A stretch of 64,000 nucleotides of DNA from Ehretia macrophylla (lineage: Eukaryota > Streptophyta > Magnoliopsida > Boraginales > Ehretiaceae). Below are positions 11,559 to 22,630 of the stretch, one piece after another. Under the pieces are notes generated by a model. It was not told where the DNA came from. It did no database searches and saw only the letters and a program-made list of their open reading frames with translations. Where the stretch lies: assembly GCA_037974665.1 (NCBI GenBank), contig CM075765.1, positions 17,045,501-17,109,500 on the forward strand, given 5' to 3'. The first letter of the stretch is position 1, and each line of letters opens with the position of its first letter. Position numbers and translations under genes: made by a program.

Positions 11559-12072
11559 GGGTTAAAATCATTTTAATCCCTGAGGTTTGCATTAAAGAAT
11601 AAATAAATTTTTGAGGTATGTAAAAAGTTCAATTCCGTCTTTGTTGTTAATTTTTTATTAATGGTTAACCTATTGATCGTATAAAATGGCGTTCATATCC
11701 CTGTTTTTAAAATTTTTGTTAATGTATTAAACAAAAAAAATAAAGCATGATAACTGTTGAAAATCTAACGACTATTTTACGTTATTCTTCCTGTCATGCT
11801 TGTAATGCATGGCCAACCACAAAAAAAAAAAAAAAAAACAATCTCATGGATGTTATATTCCAACATCTAAAACCCAACGACTATCATGTCTTTTTTTTTT
11901 TTAATATATTAGCAAAAATTTAAAAGACAGGGGTATAAGCGTCATTTTACACGGTCAATAAGTTAATCGTTAATAAAAAACTAATAGCATGGACTGAATT
12001 AGACTTTTTACATACTTCAAAGACTAATTTAAACTTTATTACAAATTTCAAGGACTAAAATAGTTTTAACTC
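11559..12072. mobile_element. Mutator-like MITE with long inverted arms
   Basis: ATTTTATTAA occurs on both sides (11549-11558 and 12073-12082), fitting the 9-10 bp duplication of Mutator-like elements. The arms (GGGTTAAAATCATTTTAATCC and the complement of its right-end counterpart) are complementary over about 200 bp, giving a foldback structure. It has no coding capacity. Confidence 0.8.
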
Positions 12073-12082
12073 ATTTTATTAA

Positions 12083-12651
12083 TAATATTATATTATTATG
12101 AAAAAAAATTTACCCCATAAAAAAACCTATTAGACAAGCTCTGCACTTCCTATTTTATTTGTTCTCCGAACTTCGTCCATGACTTGACTATTTGGAAATA
12201 TATGGAAGTTGTCCCCATCATTATCATTTAGAAAAACTTCAAAAGTGGCCGACAAACTTATAACGTTTTAGAACAACTATTTCTAAAAGCGGCCGATATG
12301 GACCTTATATGAGAGTTGAGCATCACAACATATCCATCACACCCCCATCTCAAAGTTTAAGGCACCAAAAATTTGAAAAGCGTCAATCTATTTCTAAGAT
12401 GTTCCACCTCATTATATTTCTTAATCATGAACAAATTAAATTAAATAGTTTTGTAATATTAAATTCTAATTTAAGCAATAAAAATTTGAAAAACTCATTT
12501 TATTATGTGGCTGTCGAGAACTAAAATTTTATTATTTAATGCATTACTTTATTGAAAAATATTTTTCTCTTCAAAATTTCTTAGTTCAATTGTTGTTACA
12601 TATGATTAAGTTCCACATAAGATCACACTGATTAAGTTCTCTCCAAAGAAG
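12083..12651. other. MATE intron DNA, nothing recognised
   Basis: AT-rich sequence with no open frame that resembles a known family and no clear repeat ends. It separates the Mutator MITE from the retroposon. Confidence 0.45.
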
Positions 12652-12662
12652 AAATTGCAACA

Positions 12663-13907
12663 ACCTAGCCGCCGGCCGACCCCCCTGGCCCCCCACCCCC
12701 ACCCACACCCACACCCACACCCACACCCACATCACTTTTTCACGTGAGATCGTGAAAGCTTTGTTATGTAGTTCTCTGTTTTGTAGTTCTATGTCGAAGA
12801 AGTTGTTTGGCAAACATTTGTCAACTACTTCTTTGAACCAACCCCACCATCAACATCAACATCTGTTTGACCACATTTGAAAAGGTGTGTTTCTCCATTT
12901 TCTGTTTGATCATTAATAGGCAACGACATCAACTAATGCAAAAACCGTGTTTTTGCCTACCAATCTGCTGAACTACTAAGAAGAACTCCATCCCCTTCCA
13001 ATGGGTCCTTTCCTTTCGGGCTCAACTACTGTGATGGCTTTTTGGGCCAGACCTCTAATGTTGGCTATATTTATCTTTGTTCCTAAAAATGATAGTGAAG
13101 ATAATGATTGGTATTTGATGTTTTCAGATCTGGGGGAGGTACCCTCAGATATAACTATCTTTGACAAATCTCATCTTTTTTGGTTTTGGATCCAGCAAGT
13201 TGCGAAAAAAAATTTTAGATCCATCGCCGGTATGTGCTACTCATATCATCTTCTTCTCTATGGTTGCGATATGTTTACTACACACTTGGCTTCTGCACTT
13301 GTTTTCTTTTCCACCATTTATGGTGGTTTATCTGGTAGTAATAGGGTGGCCTTTGTCGCCACTTGTTCAAGCTCGGAACACCAAGGGTCCCTTTTTTTTC
13401 GTATTGGGTTTAGACCATTGACTGTTTGGAACATCCGGGCTTAGCTTCCAGTTGGATTAATATGCCCCATTGTATAATTTGTTTTCGTTGACCTTTCTTC
13501 ACTGCTCCGGCAGTCGCTGTTTTTGTAGCATCTTATGCAGGATTTGTTGGAACTTTGGTGTATGTTTTCGATCTAGTGTTACAAGGAGTGATGGAACAGG
13601 TTCTTGTATTGCGGTGCTTAAGGATTTTATTCGATGTTCTAACTGGATTTCACTATTGGTCTTCGTTCTTTGCCGGCATCTGGCTCACTGATCCCTTTTG
13701 GGCCTTAGTCGTCTCTGTTATTTTCTGATTTATGTCTGTTGGGCCTTAGGCCACTCTGTTAACTTTCTGGTATCTGTTTGTAGGGCCTTAGCCCATGATG
13801 TTTATTTCACTGTTTTCTCTACCCGATCACTTTTGGATCTAGACCTATCTGTAACCTGTTATTTCTAATGAATTTTTCCTTTTTTCGACCGAAAAAAAAA
13901 GAAGAAA
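12663..13907 (+). mobile_element. Non-coding 1.25-kb LINE-like retroposon
   Basis: AAATTGCAACA flanks the element on both sides (12652-12662 and 13908-13918). The 3' end runs through TAATGAATTTTTCC to an A-rich tail (about 13892-13907), as in plant L1 elements. The 5' end is GC-rich. No reverse transcriptase motif can be read in any frame, so this is either a LINE derivative made of untranslated regions or a large non-autonomous retroposon. The open frames at about 13001-13691 look incidental. Confidence 0.7.
12690..12732. repeat. (CCCACA)n short tandem repeat
   Basis: A C-rich run passes into several CCCACA units near the 5' end of the retroposon. It is useful only as a simple-repeat landmark. 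Confidence 0.85.
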
Positions 13908-14051
13908 AAATTGCAACACTTCCCCCACATTGCTTAATTGTATTCCTTTCACTATTTGCCTGTAGCTTCATCATAATAGGCTAGACATCAAGCTTAGCTT
14001 TTGGATTCAAAGCAGAAATAAGGTTTGTAACAGAGAAAATCATTGAAAACT

Positions 14052-14430
14052 GAGGGTTTGTTTGGCTTAATTGTAAAATTTTAGCTGTTAAACAATAGAG
14101 CTTTCAACAATAGACTTTTTTTAGAAGTGATATTCAATAAAAGTCGTCGACTATTTGACCTTGTAATGTCAAAAACTAAAAATAGATTCCCACATAATGC
14201 AAATCTAATTTTTCAAAGAAGCCCGTACAATCTTTTCCCTAAAAGTTGAAGCTTTTTTTTTTTTTGAAAAATTCCGATTTGGAGTTTCTTATTTTTTTTG
14301 TTTATTGTTTTAGCTTTGATATGTTTATTTAATTAAAGACCTTTCAAAAATAGGCCAAATATAAGTATCGGCTTCTAAGCTCATAAAAAATGATTTTAAG
14401 TGTTTAAAAATTGGGCCGAACAGACCCTTA
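14052..14430. mobile_element. hAT-like MITE (GGGTYTGTTTGGC family), copy A
   Basis: It begins TGAGGGTTTGTTTGGC and ends GGCCGAACAGACCCTTAG, an inverted pair. Its interior (AATAAAAGTCGTCGACTATTTG; GATTTGGAGTTTCTTATTTT) is matched by sequences at 35697-35816 and about 54570-54717. It sits just upstream of a MATE exon acceptor. No clean 8-bp duplication is visible. Confidence 0.65.
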
Positions 14431-14494
14431 GTCTAGATTCTATAACCAATCCATAAGCAAAAATTACATACAATATGCCTTATGCAATGTGCAG

Positions 14495-14734
14495 CGTAAG
14501 GGTGTCAAATGAGTTGGAAGGAAGTCACCCAAGAAAAGAAAAATTCTCAGTGGTTGTGGTCTCGATTATTGCACTTATAATTGGCTTCTTACTTGCACTT
14601 GTTTTGATTGTTGCTCGAGAGCAATACCCAGCTTTATTTTTGAATAGTGAAGAAGTTCAATAGATTGTGTATGAGCTTACACCTTTTCTTTGTGTTAGCA
14701 TTATTGTTAACATTCTTCAACCTACTCTTTCAGG
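14495..14734 (+). pseudogene. MATE exon 4 of those found, one nonsense codon
   Basis: The acceptor is GCAG ending at 14494 and the donor is GTTAGT from 14735. The frame gives VRVSNELEGSHPRKEKFSVVVV, a membrane segment, QYPALFLNSEEVQ, then TAG at 14661-14663, then IVYELTPFL and ILQPTLSG. RVSNEL and LxPTLSG are hallmark MATE motifs. The stop lies where relatives have a Lys or Gln. Confidence 0.9.
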
Positions 14735-14837
14735 TTAGTAAGTTTATTATCCACATACAATTATAGACTCATAGACAATTAAACTTTCTATTTCAAGAAG
14801 CTAATTAGAGGGTTATTGATTCATTAATTAATTCCAG

Positions 14838-14956
14838 GGGTGGCCATTGGAGCTGGGTGGCAAGCATATGTGGCATATGTGAATATAGTTTGTTACTATA
14901 TTTTTGGTCTTCCTTTGGGCCTGGTTCTTGGCCATGTACTTGACATGGGTGTTAAG
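14838..14956 (+). pseudogene. MATE exon 5 of those found
   Basis: This exon encodes GVAIGAGWQAYVAYVNIVCYYIFGLPLGLVLGH and LDMGVK, a transmembrane block conserved in plant MATEs. The acceptor is CCAG at 14834-14837 and the donor is GTAGTT from 14957. It is open throughout. The following intron runs about 20 kb to 34901 because a CACTA transposon landed in it. Confidence 0.9.
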
Positions 14957-16211
14957 GTAGTTACTCATTCTCTGCATCTTGCTAATTGTCTCATAATTTC
15001 TTCAATAGGATTTGGAACTCCCCATTTAGATTATTCTAATTATCTGTCTATTTAATTATAATAATTTCATAGTTTTCTTAAATCATGAACATAATATCTA
15101 ATGTTGTTTGAATTGCTCTATAGACCTTGTCACAAAGCATAATTAGCTTCATTTGTAGATTTTATGCAATCAAATTTTCATGATATATTTTATGTGATAG
15201 AGGAAAAAAAAATTATACAAAACAATACTTTTATCCAGATGTATTGGCTACAAGCTATATAATAGGTGCCTTTATATAGAAAAAACAATTTATATTATTG
15301 TTAATAAGGGCTTTTCTATATGTAAAAAAAAAAAAAAACTATTTATATTAATGTTAATAAGGGTGAATGGACGAAGAATGATTTTTATGTGAAACATTTG
15401 GCTTCCATTAGGATTGATTTTTCAACTAAAAATTTCTAGATATATACACAGAGGGTAGGGGTTTGGTAGATCTACACTAGTTTTGACTTCACATACTTCC
15501 TCTTCATTTTTAATGATTGTTGACAATACTGCCTATTATATCAAAAGAGTCCTAATAACACAAAAATGAAAAACATATGAATCCCAAATGTTTTATTTTA
15601 AGATATGATGAAGCACAACATGTGTTTACATACAAAATTAGAAACTTTTACATATATTTCACAATAAATTTATGTTTCTCCCATTATTGTCATTTATATG
15701 ATTACAAGATTTGTTAGCTATAAAGTCTCTTTTGTCTACTTATATTCAAAAGATTAGAATAGTATAAGTTAAGTTAGACAATGAGAGTAGTGTGTTTTCA
15801 AGTAGTAAAACATAATGAAAACTGTGTGATTTATGCTCCTTTTCTTGAATTTATTTTTCTAAAGATATAAGAATTTATCTAAAAAGATGAAGGTAAAAGT
15901 AGGATACAACTCCATTTTCCATGTATAAGACCATACGTGCGTATGGACTGAGAATTAATTAATTAAATCACACTAACTTATGAAAAATAAAGAGTAAAAA
16001 CAATAAGACATACTTTAGGAGAAAAATATTTCACTGAAGGTATCTATAATTCACATACAAATTAAAGAGCAGATAAATTTCGTTGTACCTAGAAGCATAT
16101 AGCTTCAAGCAAGTTAGTCTCTCACTCGAGCAATATAATAAAACTATAGCCCAACTAACTAACAAAACTTCTTTTAGTACATTAAGCGTAAATGTGATTA
16201 TTTTATACTGA
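14957..16211. other. MATE intron DNA, nothing recognised
   Basis: AT-rich intron start following the MATE exon donor. No gene, RNA or complete transposon ends could be identified. Confidence 0.5.
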
Positions 16212-17203
16212 AGCCTGTTTGAAAGTTTTCTTATTTTTTTGTTTTCTAAAACAGTTTCTAATTAGAATAGTTTTCAAAAACAATTTTTAAAAACAAAAAA
16301 CCAAAAAACTTGTAAGCATAAAAATGTTCTCTGAACAAATTCTTAAGATTAAGATATATTTAGAATTACACACACATAATTACACATACATACATACAAT
16401 TATACACATACACAAAATTATACACATATACACACACATATACACAATTACCCCACACACAATTACACAGGCATACAATTATATACACATACAATTACAC
16501 ACATACACACAATCACATACATATATACACACACATACACACACAATTATACAAATGTGTAATTGTGTGTGTGTGTGTATGTATGTGTAATTGTATGTGT
16601 GTGTATAATTTTGTGTGTGTGTATGTTATTATTTTTTTTTTGTATTTGTATGTGTATGTGTCTATGTGTAATTGTGTGTATGTGTATAATTGTATGTATG
16701 TGTATGTTTGTGTAATTATATATGTGTACGTGTATATGTATATGTGTGTGTATGTGTAATTGTATATATGTATGTATAATTGTATGTATATATGTGTGTA
16801 ATTGTGAGTATGTGTGTAATTGTGTGTATGGGTGTGTAATTGTATGTGTGTGTGTGTGTGTCTAATTGTGTGTAGGGTATGTGTATATGCATGTGTGTGT
16901 ATAATTATATGTGTATGTGTAATTATGTGTGGGTATATGTGTATATGTGTATGTGTGTGGATATGTGTATTAACACGGGAAAAAAATATGTTTATGTGTG
17001 TCGAGGAGAAAAAAAAAAGAAACGAAAATACATGAAAACATAAAAATGTTGTTCTTGTTTTCTTATTTTTGAGAACACATTTTCCAAAACAGATTTTGAA
17101 AATAATTTCCGTAAACAACCTATGCCAAACACAAATTTTTCTTTTTTTTTTTTTGTTTTCAAAATCAAAAAAAACTGTTTTCAGAAACACTTTCAAACAA
17201 GCC
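16212..17203. mobile_element. Inverted-repeat element with CA/TG palindromic core
   Basis: Terminal arms GCCTGTTTGAAAG (left) and the complement CTTTCAAACAAGC (right) continue as imperfect inverted repeats of AAAACAG-rich sequence. Between them lies a CA-rich half followed by a TG-rich half. This suggests a foldback or MITE-like element. No target duplication was found. Confidence 0.55.
16365..16975. repeat. CA-rich then TG-rich mirror array
   Basis: From 16365 to about 16556 the + strand is built from ACACATAC and ACAATTAC-type words. From about 16557 onward it switches to GTGTATGT and TGTAATTG words. The two halves can pair over several hundred bases. Open frames here are only readings of the repeat. 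Confidence 0.9.
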
Positions 17204-17504
17204 CATTATTTTTTTGTACATAAGACTACTACTCCACCTATTTGATCTAGATTACAAAGACCTTCCCACTTTATTTTGAAATACATTCCTCACCTTTATA
17301 TTTTTATATATTGTTGCATAAACATTGTTTCTGGTAGTCCATAATTAAATTGAACTTGAAAAAACTCTTAAATTGTAGAGCATTACCCTTATCACCTTTA
17401 TTAATTTGGTTTTCTCATAAATTTAAGTCGCCAACATTTTGCTTAATAATTACCGACAATAGATATACACTACAAAAAAAGAAAAAACTGGATTCTGCGA
17501 GAGA

Positions 17505-17995
17505 CAATTCCCCTCACCGTGCTGTCACCAATGTGGAATTTGCGACAGCACGGTGAAGGGGTCCGTCAGACAGGAGATTATGGCCAAATTGGTTCTTCTC
17601 ACCATGCCGTCACTGTTTTGGCGACGGTTGGAAATGCTCTCTATCCCGTCTCCAAATCCGCCTTCACCAACCCCTCACCATAATTTCCCGTCTCCAAGCC
17701 GTCATTATAGTCCCCCCTCACCATAATTTCCCGTCTCCAGGCCGTCACCAAAGGTTCCTCTCACCGGCCCTTTATCAATTAGAGTCGTCTCCCAACTGTC
17801 ACTGTGTATCCCGTCAACAAGCCCTCGCCAACATTTCCCCTCACTCGGCCGTCACCAATGATTGTTGTCACTGAACACTCGCCAACTTAACCTCTCACCA
17901 AACTGTCACAGAATTGTCGTCGCCAAGCCTTCACCAACCTTTCCCCTCACTAATCCGTCACTAACCATTCCCTTCACAAAGCCCTCACCAACTTA
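17505..17995. repeat. Left subterminal repeats and hairpin of the CACTA
   Basis: Words such as CCCCTCACC, CCGTCACC and CCGTCTCC recur throughout. At 17510-17526 and 17544-17561 two arms pair (CTCACCGTGCTGTC with its complement), leaving a short loop. In CACTA elements subterminal repeats bind the element-encoded TNPA-type protein. That role is inferred here. Confidence 0.8.
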
Positions 17996-18219
17996 ATAAT
18001 TCCATCTAATTAAACTAGTCATAATTCCTTCAAAAATTTTGAAATATAATCCCAAATTGAACCTATTTCATATATGAAATACATTTCAAATAATGCCGCA
18101 AATACGATATGCTATATTTATTTATAATATAGACTGCTATTTTAAATTGTAATCAAAAGGAATGTATTGTACATGCCAGTGTATTAAACATCAAACTACA
18201 AAGATAACATTCTCACAAT

Positions 18220-21200
18220 TTACTCTCCATCTTCATCACTATGTGAAGATGAAGATTGTTGATCTTTAGGTTGACCACATACTTTTGCGTAGAGAACTTC
18301 CAACACTTTGTTCTGCTTCGTTATTTGTTGCTGAAGTTGAATGATTAACTCATCCTGACTCTCGATCCGCTGGTGATGACTTTATACTGTTTCATTCAAA
18401 GTCAATGTGGCACGCGTAACAGCAGCAGTCAGTTGTTCCTCTGTGATAACACGCCGATGATAGGATGCAGTATTTGAGACAGACTCAACGGATACTTGAG
18501 AACCTACCCCGTATATCCAACCTTTGGGTGGTGGTCCAACAGCCTGCAAAAATACTGCGTTCTTATCCACATGCGTTGGATTCGAGTCTGATTCAGATGC
18601 ATTCCTAGCCGTTTAGAGCATTTCGTCGTAACGAGCCTACAAAGACAGTAGTAACAAGTTAGTGTTACATAACCGATGTTAGTTACAACCAAACGTTTAT
18701 AAGCTACATATACTTAATATTGAAACACACAATATTAAATTACTACATCTGTATTTAATGCATTTACTCGTCATAAAAAAAGGACTTACAGCCAAATGAT
18801 TATAAGCTGCACATATTTAATATTGAAACACACAATATTAAATTACTACATTTGTCTTTAATGCATTTACTCGTCAAAAAAAAAAAAGGACAGAGTCTCC
18901 TCTGTATTTCAGATTTTTCTCAATTACCTATTTGTGAATAAAATCAACCTAATACATAGTATCCAAGCTCATACAGTATCACACTTAACCTCAACATATT
19001 AATCATGTTCTACTACAACCCTAAGGAGACATTTCTAAATACATTAGACAACACAACAAGTTAGTGTCACATAACCGATGTGAGTTACAACCAAATGTTT
19101 ATAAGCGTGACATACTTAATATTGAAACACACAATATTAAGTTACTACATCTGTCTTTAATGCATTTACTCATCATATTGTAGAAAACAGATAGAGTCTC
19201 TTCTGTATTTTGGACTTTTTTCAATTACCTGTTTGTGAATAAAGCCAACCTACAACATAGTATCTAAGCTCATACAGTATCATACTTAACCTCAACATAT
19301 TAATCATGTTCTACTACAACCCTAAGGAGACATTTCTAAATTAAAAAGACAACACAACAAGTTAGTGTCACATAACCGATAAGAGTTACAACCAAATGTT
19401 TATAAATGTGACATACATAATATTGAAACATACAATATTAAGTTACTACATCTGTCTTTAATGTATTTACTCGTCAAAAAAAAATGGACAGAGTCTCCTA
19501 TGTATTTAGGAATCTTTCCAATTACCTGTTTGTGAATAAAGCCAACCTACTACATAGTATCCAAGCTCATAAAGTACCACACTTACCCTCAACATATTAA
19601 TCATGTTCTACTACAACCCTAAGGAGACATTTCTAAATTAAAAAGACAACACAACAAGTTATTGTCACATAACCGATGTGAGTTACAACCAAATGTTTAT
19701 AAATGTGACATACATAATATTGAAACACACAATATTAAGTTACTACATCTGTCTTTAATGCATTTACTCGTAAAAAAAAAATGGATAGAGTCTCCTATGT
19801 ATTTAGGAATTTTTCCAATTACCTGTTTGTGAATAAAGCCAACCTACTACATAGTATCCAAGCTCATAAAGTGTCACACTTACCCTCAACATATTAATCA
19901 TGTTCTACTACAACCCTAAGGAGACATTTCTAAATTAAAAAGACAACACAACAAGTTAGTGTCACATAACCGATGTGAGTTACAACCAAATGTTTATAAA
20001 TGTGACATACATAATATTGAAACACACAATATTAAGTTACTACATCTGTCTTTAATGCATTTACTCGTCAAAAAAAAATGGACAGAGTCTCCTCTGTATT
20101 TAGGACTTTTTCCAATTACCTGTTTGTGAATAAAGCCAACCTACTGCATAATATCCAAGCTCATAAAGTATCACACTTAACCTCAACATATTAATCATGT
20201 TCTACTACAACCCTAAGGAGACATTTCTAAATTAAAAAGACAACACAACAAGTTAATGTCACATAACCGATGTGAGTTACAACCAAATGTTTATAAATGT
20301 GACATGCATAATATTGAAACACACAATATTAAGTTACTACATCTGTCTTTAATGCATTTACTCGTCAAAAAAAAATGGACAGAGTCTTCTCTATATTTAG
20401 GACTTTTCCCAATTACCTGTTTGTGCATAAATCCAACCTACTATATAGTATCCAAGCTCATAAAGTACCACACTTAACCTCAACATATTAATCATGTTCT
20501 ACTCTAACCCTAAGGAGACATTTCTAAATACATTAGACAACACAACAAGTTAGTATCACATAACCGATGTGAATGTTTATAAATGTGACATACATAATAT
20601 TGAGACACACAATATTAAGTTACTACATATGTCTTTAATGCATTTACTCGTCAAAAAAAAAAATTGGACCGAGTCTCCTCTGTATTTATGACTTTTCCCA
20701 ATTACCTGTTTATGAATAAAGCCAACCTATTTCATAATATCCAAGCTCATAAAGTACCACACTTAACCTCAACATATTAATCATGTTCTACTACAACCCT
20801 AAAGATCAATTTCTAAATACATTAGACAACACAACATGGTAAAACAAGTAGCCAAATTCCATTTGTGAAATGTTTTGGCACCGTGTACATACGTATTCAT
20901 TCTCACTAATCATGAAGTATGTTTTCCCTCTGGAATAATATCTTTAACAATTATAAATACTTTGCAAAACCAACAAACCTTTAAGCCAATACTGTGAATC
21001 CCAAATTATCCTTAATATAAACCCTATGCATTACTACATCTTATAGAAATTACATGAATAATACATACCATTGTCTGCTCGGCCCGAGAGTCTGTGTACG
21101 GTCCGTCAGTCCCTTTGCGATGAGCCTTCTTGAAAACCTCCGCATAAGTCACTGTCCTCCCTAGTTTTTTTTCCTACAATAGCAATTGACTAAATCAACC

Positions 21201-22452
21201 TACATATAATTGTGTAGTTCTACGATTTTTTTTTGTACACATAACATATATATGTAAACAAGATTGTATGAAGAAATCAAAACCATTCTTCTAACTGCCT
21301 CATGGGTTGGGATTGAACCCAAATGGTGAATAAACGGATTGGCCCTTCGATTGGCTGCATTTCTCTTTGAGATTTCCTGCCATTCTTGCCTTTGCCACAG
21401 CTCCAGCATTTCGTTTCATATGTCAAGTGGTATGAAATCTGGCTTTTTCGTTCTTATTTGTCTTTTGTTTGTCAAATCTGAAATTCGACGTCTTGCAGTA
21501 AATTCAAATTTGCGCCAAACTTCAACTTCATCAAATGGAAGCCATTTGTACTCCCTCTGAAAGCATTAATACTTTCATCCATATAATTCAACAATGGAAT
21601 ATACAATTGTACAATAGTTCCCACAATATCTATTGCTTTAACAGTTCATACCCTGAAATATTCGAACCATAATTTCTTTGTATCACTTGGGACATGTCTG
21701 TATGTCAACCACGGCTCTACATACCCGGCATGTAGAGCTCTTATAACACATTTGACGGTGTTATATGGATCCCATCTATAACATAACATAATCCAAAAAG
21801 ATATATTAGGTTACAAAAAAGAGAATATTTAAACTTCAAATTTGAACTATTACATACCCGTTTCCTACAACCTTCACATAGTGTCGCTTGTCATTTTGTC
21901 ATACCATATAATCGGCTTGAGACTGGAATCCATAAAATTGTCAATCTTCAATTCCTGTAGCCCGTCTTTTAGCAGCGTGCGATGACTCGGGCATATTAGA
22001 AAATTGTACACCACCGGGTATTGAAGAGCCATCACCATCTACACATAAGTCCTGTAACTCCTGTGGCAGTCCAGCTGATGAACAATGTTGTTCATTATGA
22101 CTAGTGGACGTGGCCTATACATATGGATGGTCTTGTTGGGGTTGCGCATCGTTTGGGATTCGATGTCGCATTCCCACTGATGAATTAGATGAACCACGCC
22201 CAATGACCACAGGGACATTACCACTAATACGATCAATTGTTATATGTGCACTTGTGGATCCACGACCACTCATATGATGCGCACCTATAGATCCACGGCC
22301 ACTCATGTGTTAAGCGTCATTCGGTCCGGCTTGATTGAATCGCTGTGTCTCGGGCACAATAGGGGGTATTCATCGATGATGTCCTTTTTCCTAACAAACT
22401 GCTCTGCTTTAATTTTTTTTCCCTTGCAAGTTGGATCTTCACCGCCTCTCAT
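18220..22452 (-). pseudogene. CACTA Transposase_24 (Ptta/En/Spm) gene
   Basis: Read from ATG 22452 (MRGGEDPTCKGKK), pieces include EYKWLPFDEVEVWRKF and RRRISDLTNKRQ, then WQRQEWQEISKRNAANR, then TYAEVFKKAHRKG with DGPYTDSRAEQ. After an intron come FLQAVGPPPKGWIYGVGSQ, a Gln-rich coil and SSSHSDEDGE ending at 18220. The FxxxHxK...D.RA and GxxPKGxxYGxGS motifs are typical of plant Transposase_24 (PF03004). Stops occur at DI-W-NEMLELW (TGA) near 21416, near 18615 and near 18383. The intron of about 2.4 kb is filled by a satellite array. The protein would be the DNA-binding partner of TNP2. Confidence 0.82.
18640..20840. repeat. Tandem satellite, about 298-bp unit, seven copies
   Basis: The phrase ACATAACCGATG recurs at about 18668, 19070, 19370, 19669, 19965, 20263 and 20557, giving spacings near 298 bp except the first. 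The first unit contains an extra internal duplication of about 115 bp (about 18690-18875). Units share CATTTACTCGTCAAAAAAAA and CAACATATTAATCATGTTC. The array lies in the intron of the Transposase_24 gene. Confidence 0.92.
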
Positions 22453-22630
22453 TGCCTGTTTTGACACAATAGAATTAGAATATATAAATAATATATATTG
22501 ACTGAAAAAAGGTAATTATGTAACATAACATACCATAACTGTCATATATCTATGTATAACACTAGGAATCATTGCTTGATCAATTGAAATACAACCATGA
22601 CAAATATTTTTGTACTGGCCTATGTTTTTC

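Noticed and set aside
5345..12101. ATTATATTTTTATGAA and ATTATATTATTATGAA as a LINE target duplication
   Set aside because: The words are AT-rich, one base differs, the left copy is not adjacent to the poly(T) run, and the right copy lies beyond the Mutator MITE. Coincidence is likely.
13001..13691. Open frames with hydrophobic stretches
   Set aside because: They lie inside a retroposon with clear target duplication, and no frame resembles a known protein.
16513..17196. Long - strand open frame rich in Thr, His and Ile
   Set aside because: It is a reading of the CA/TG repeat, with no independent coding signal.
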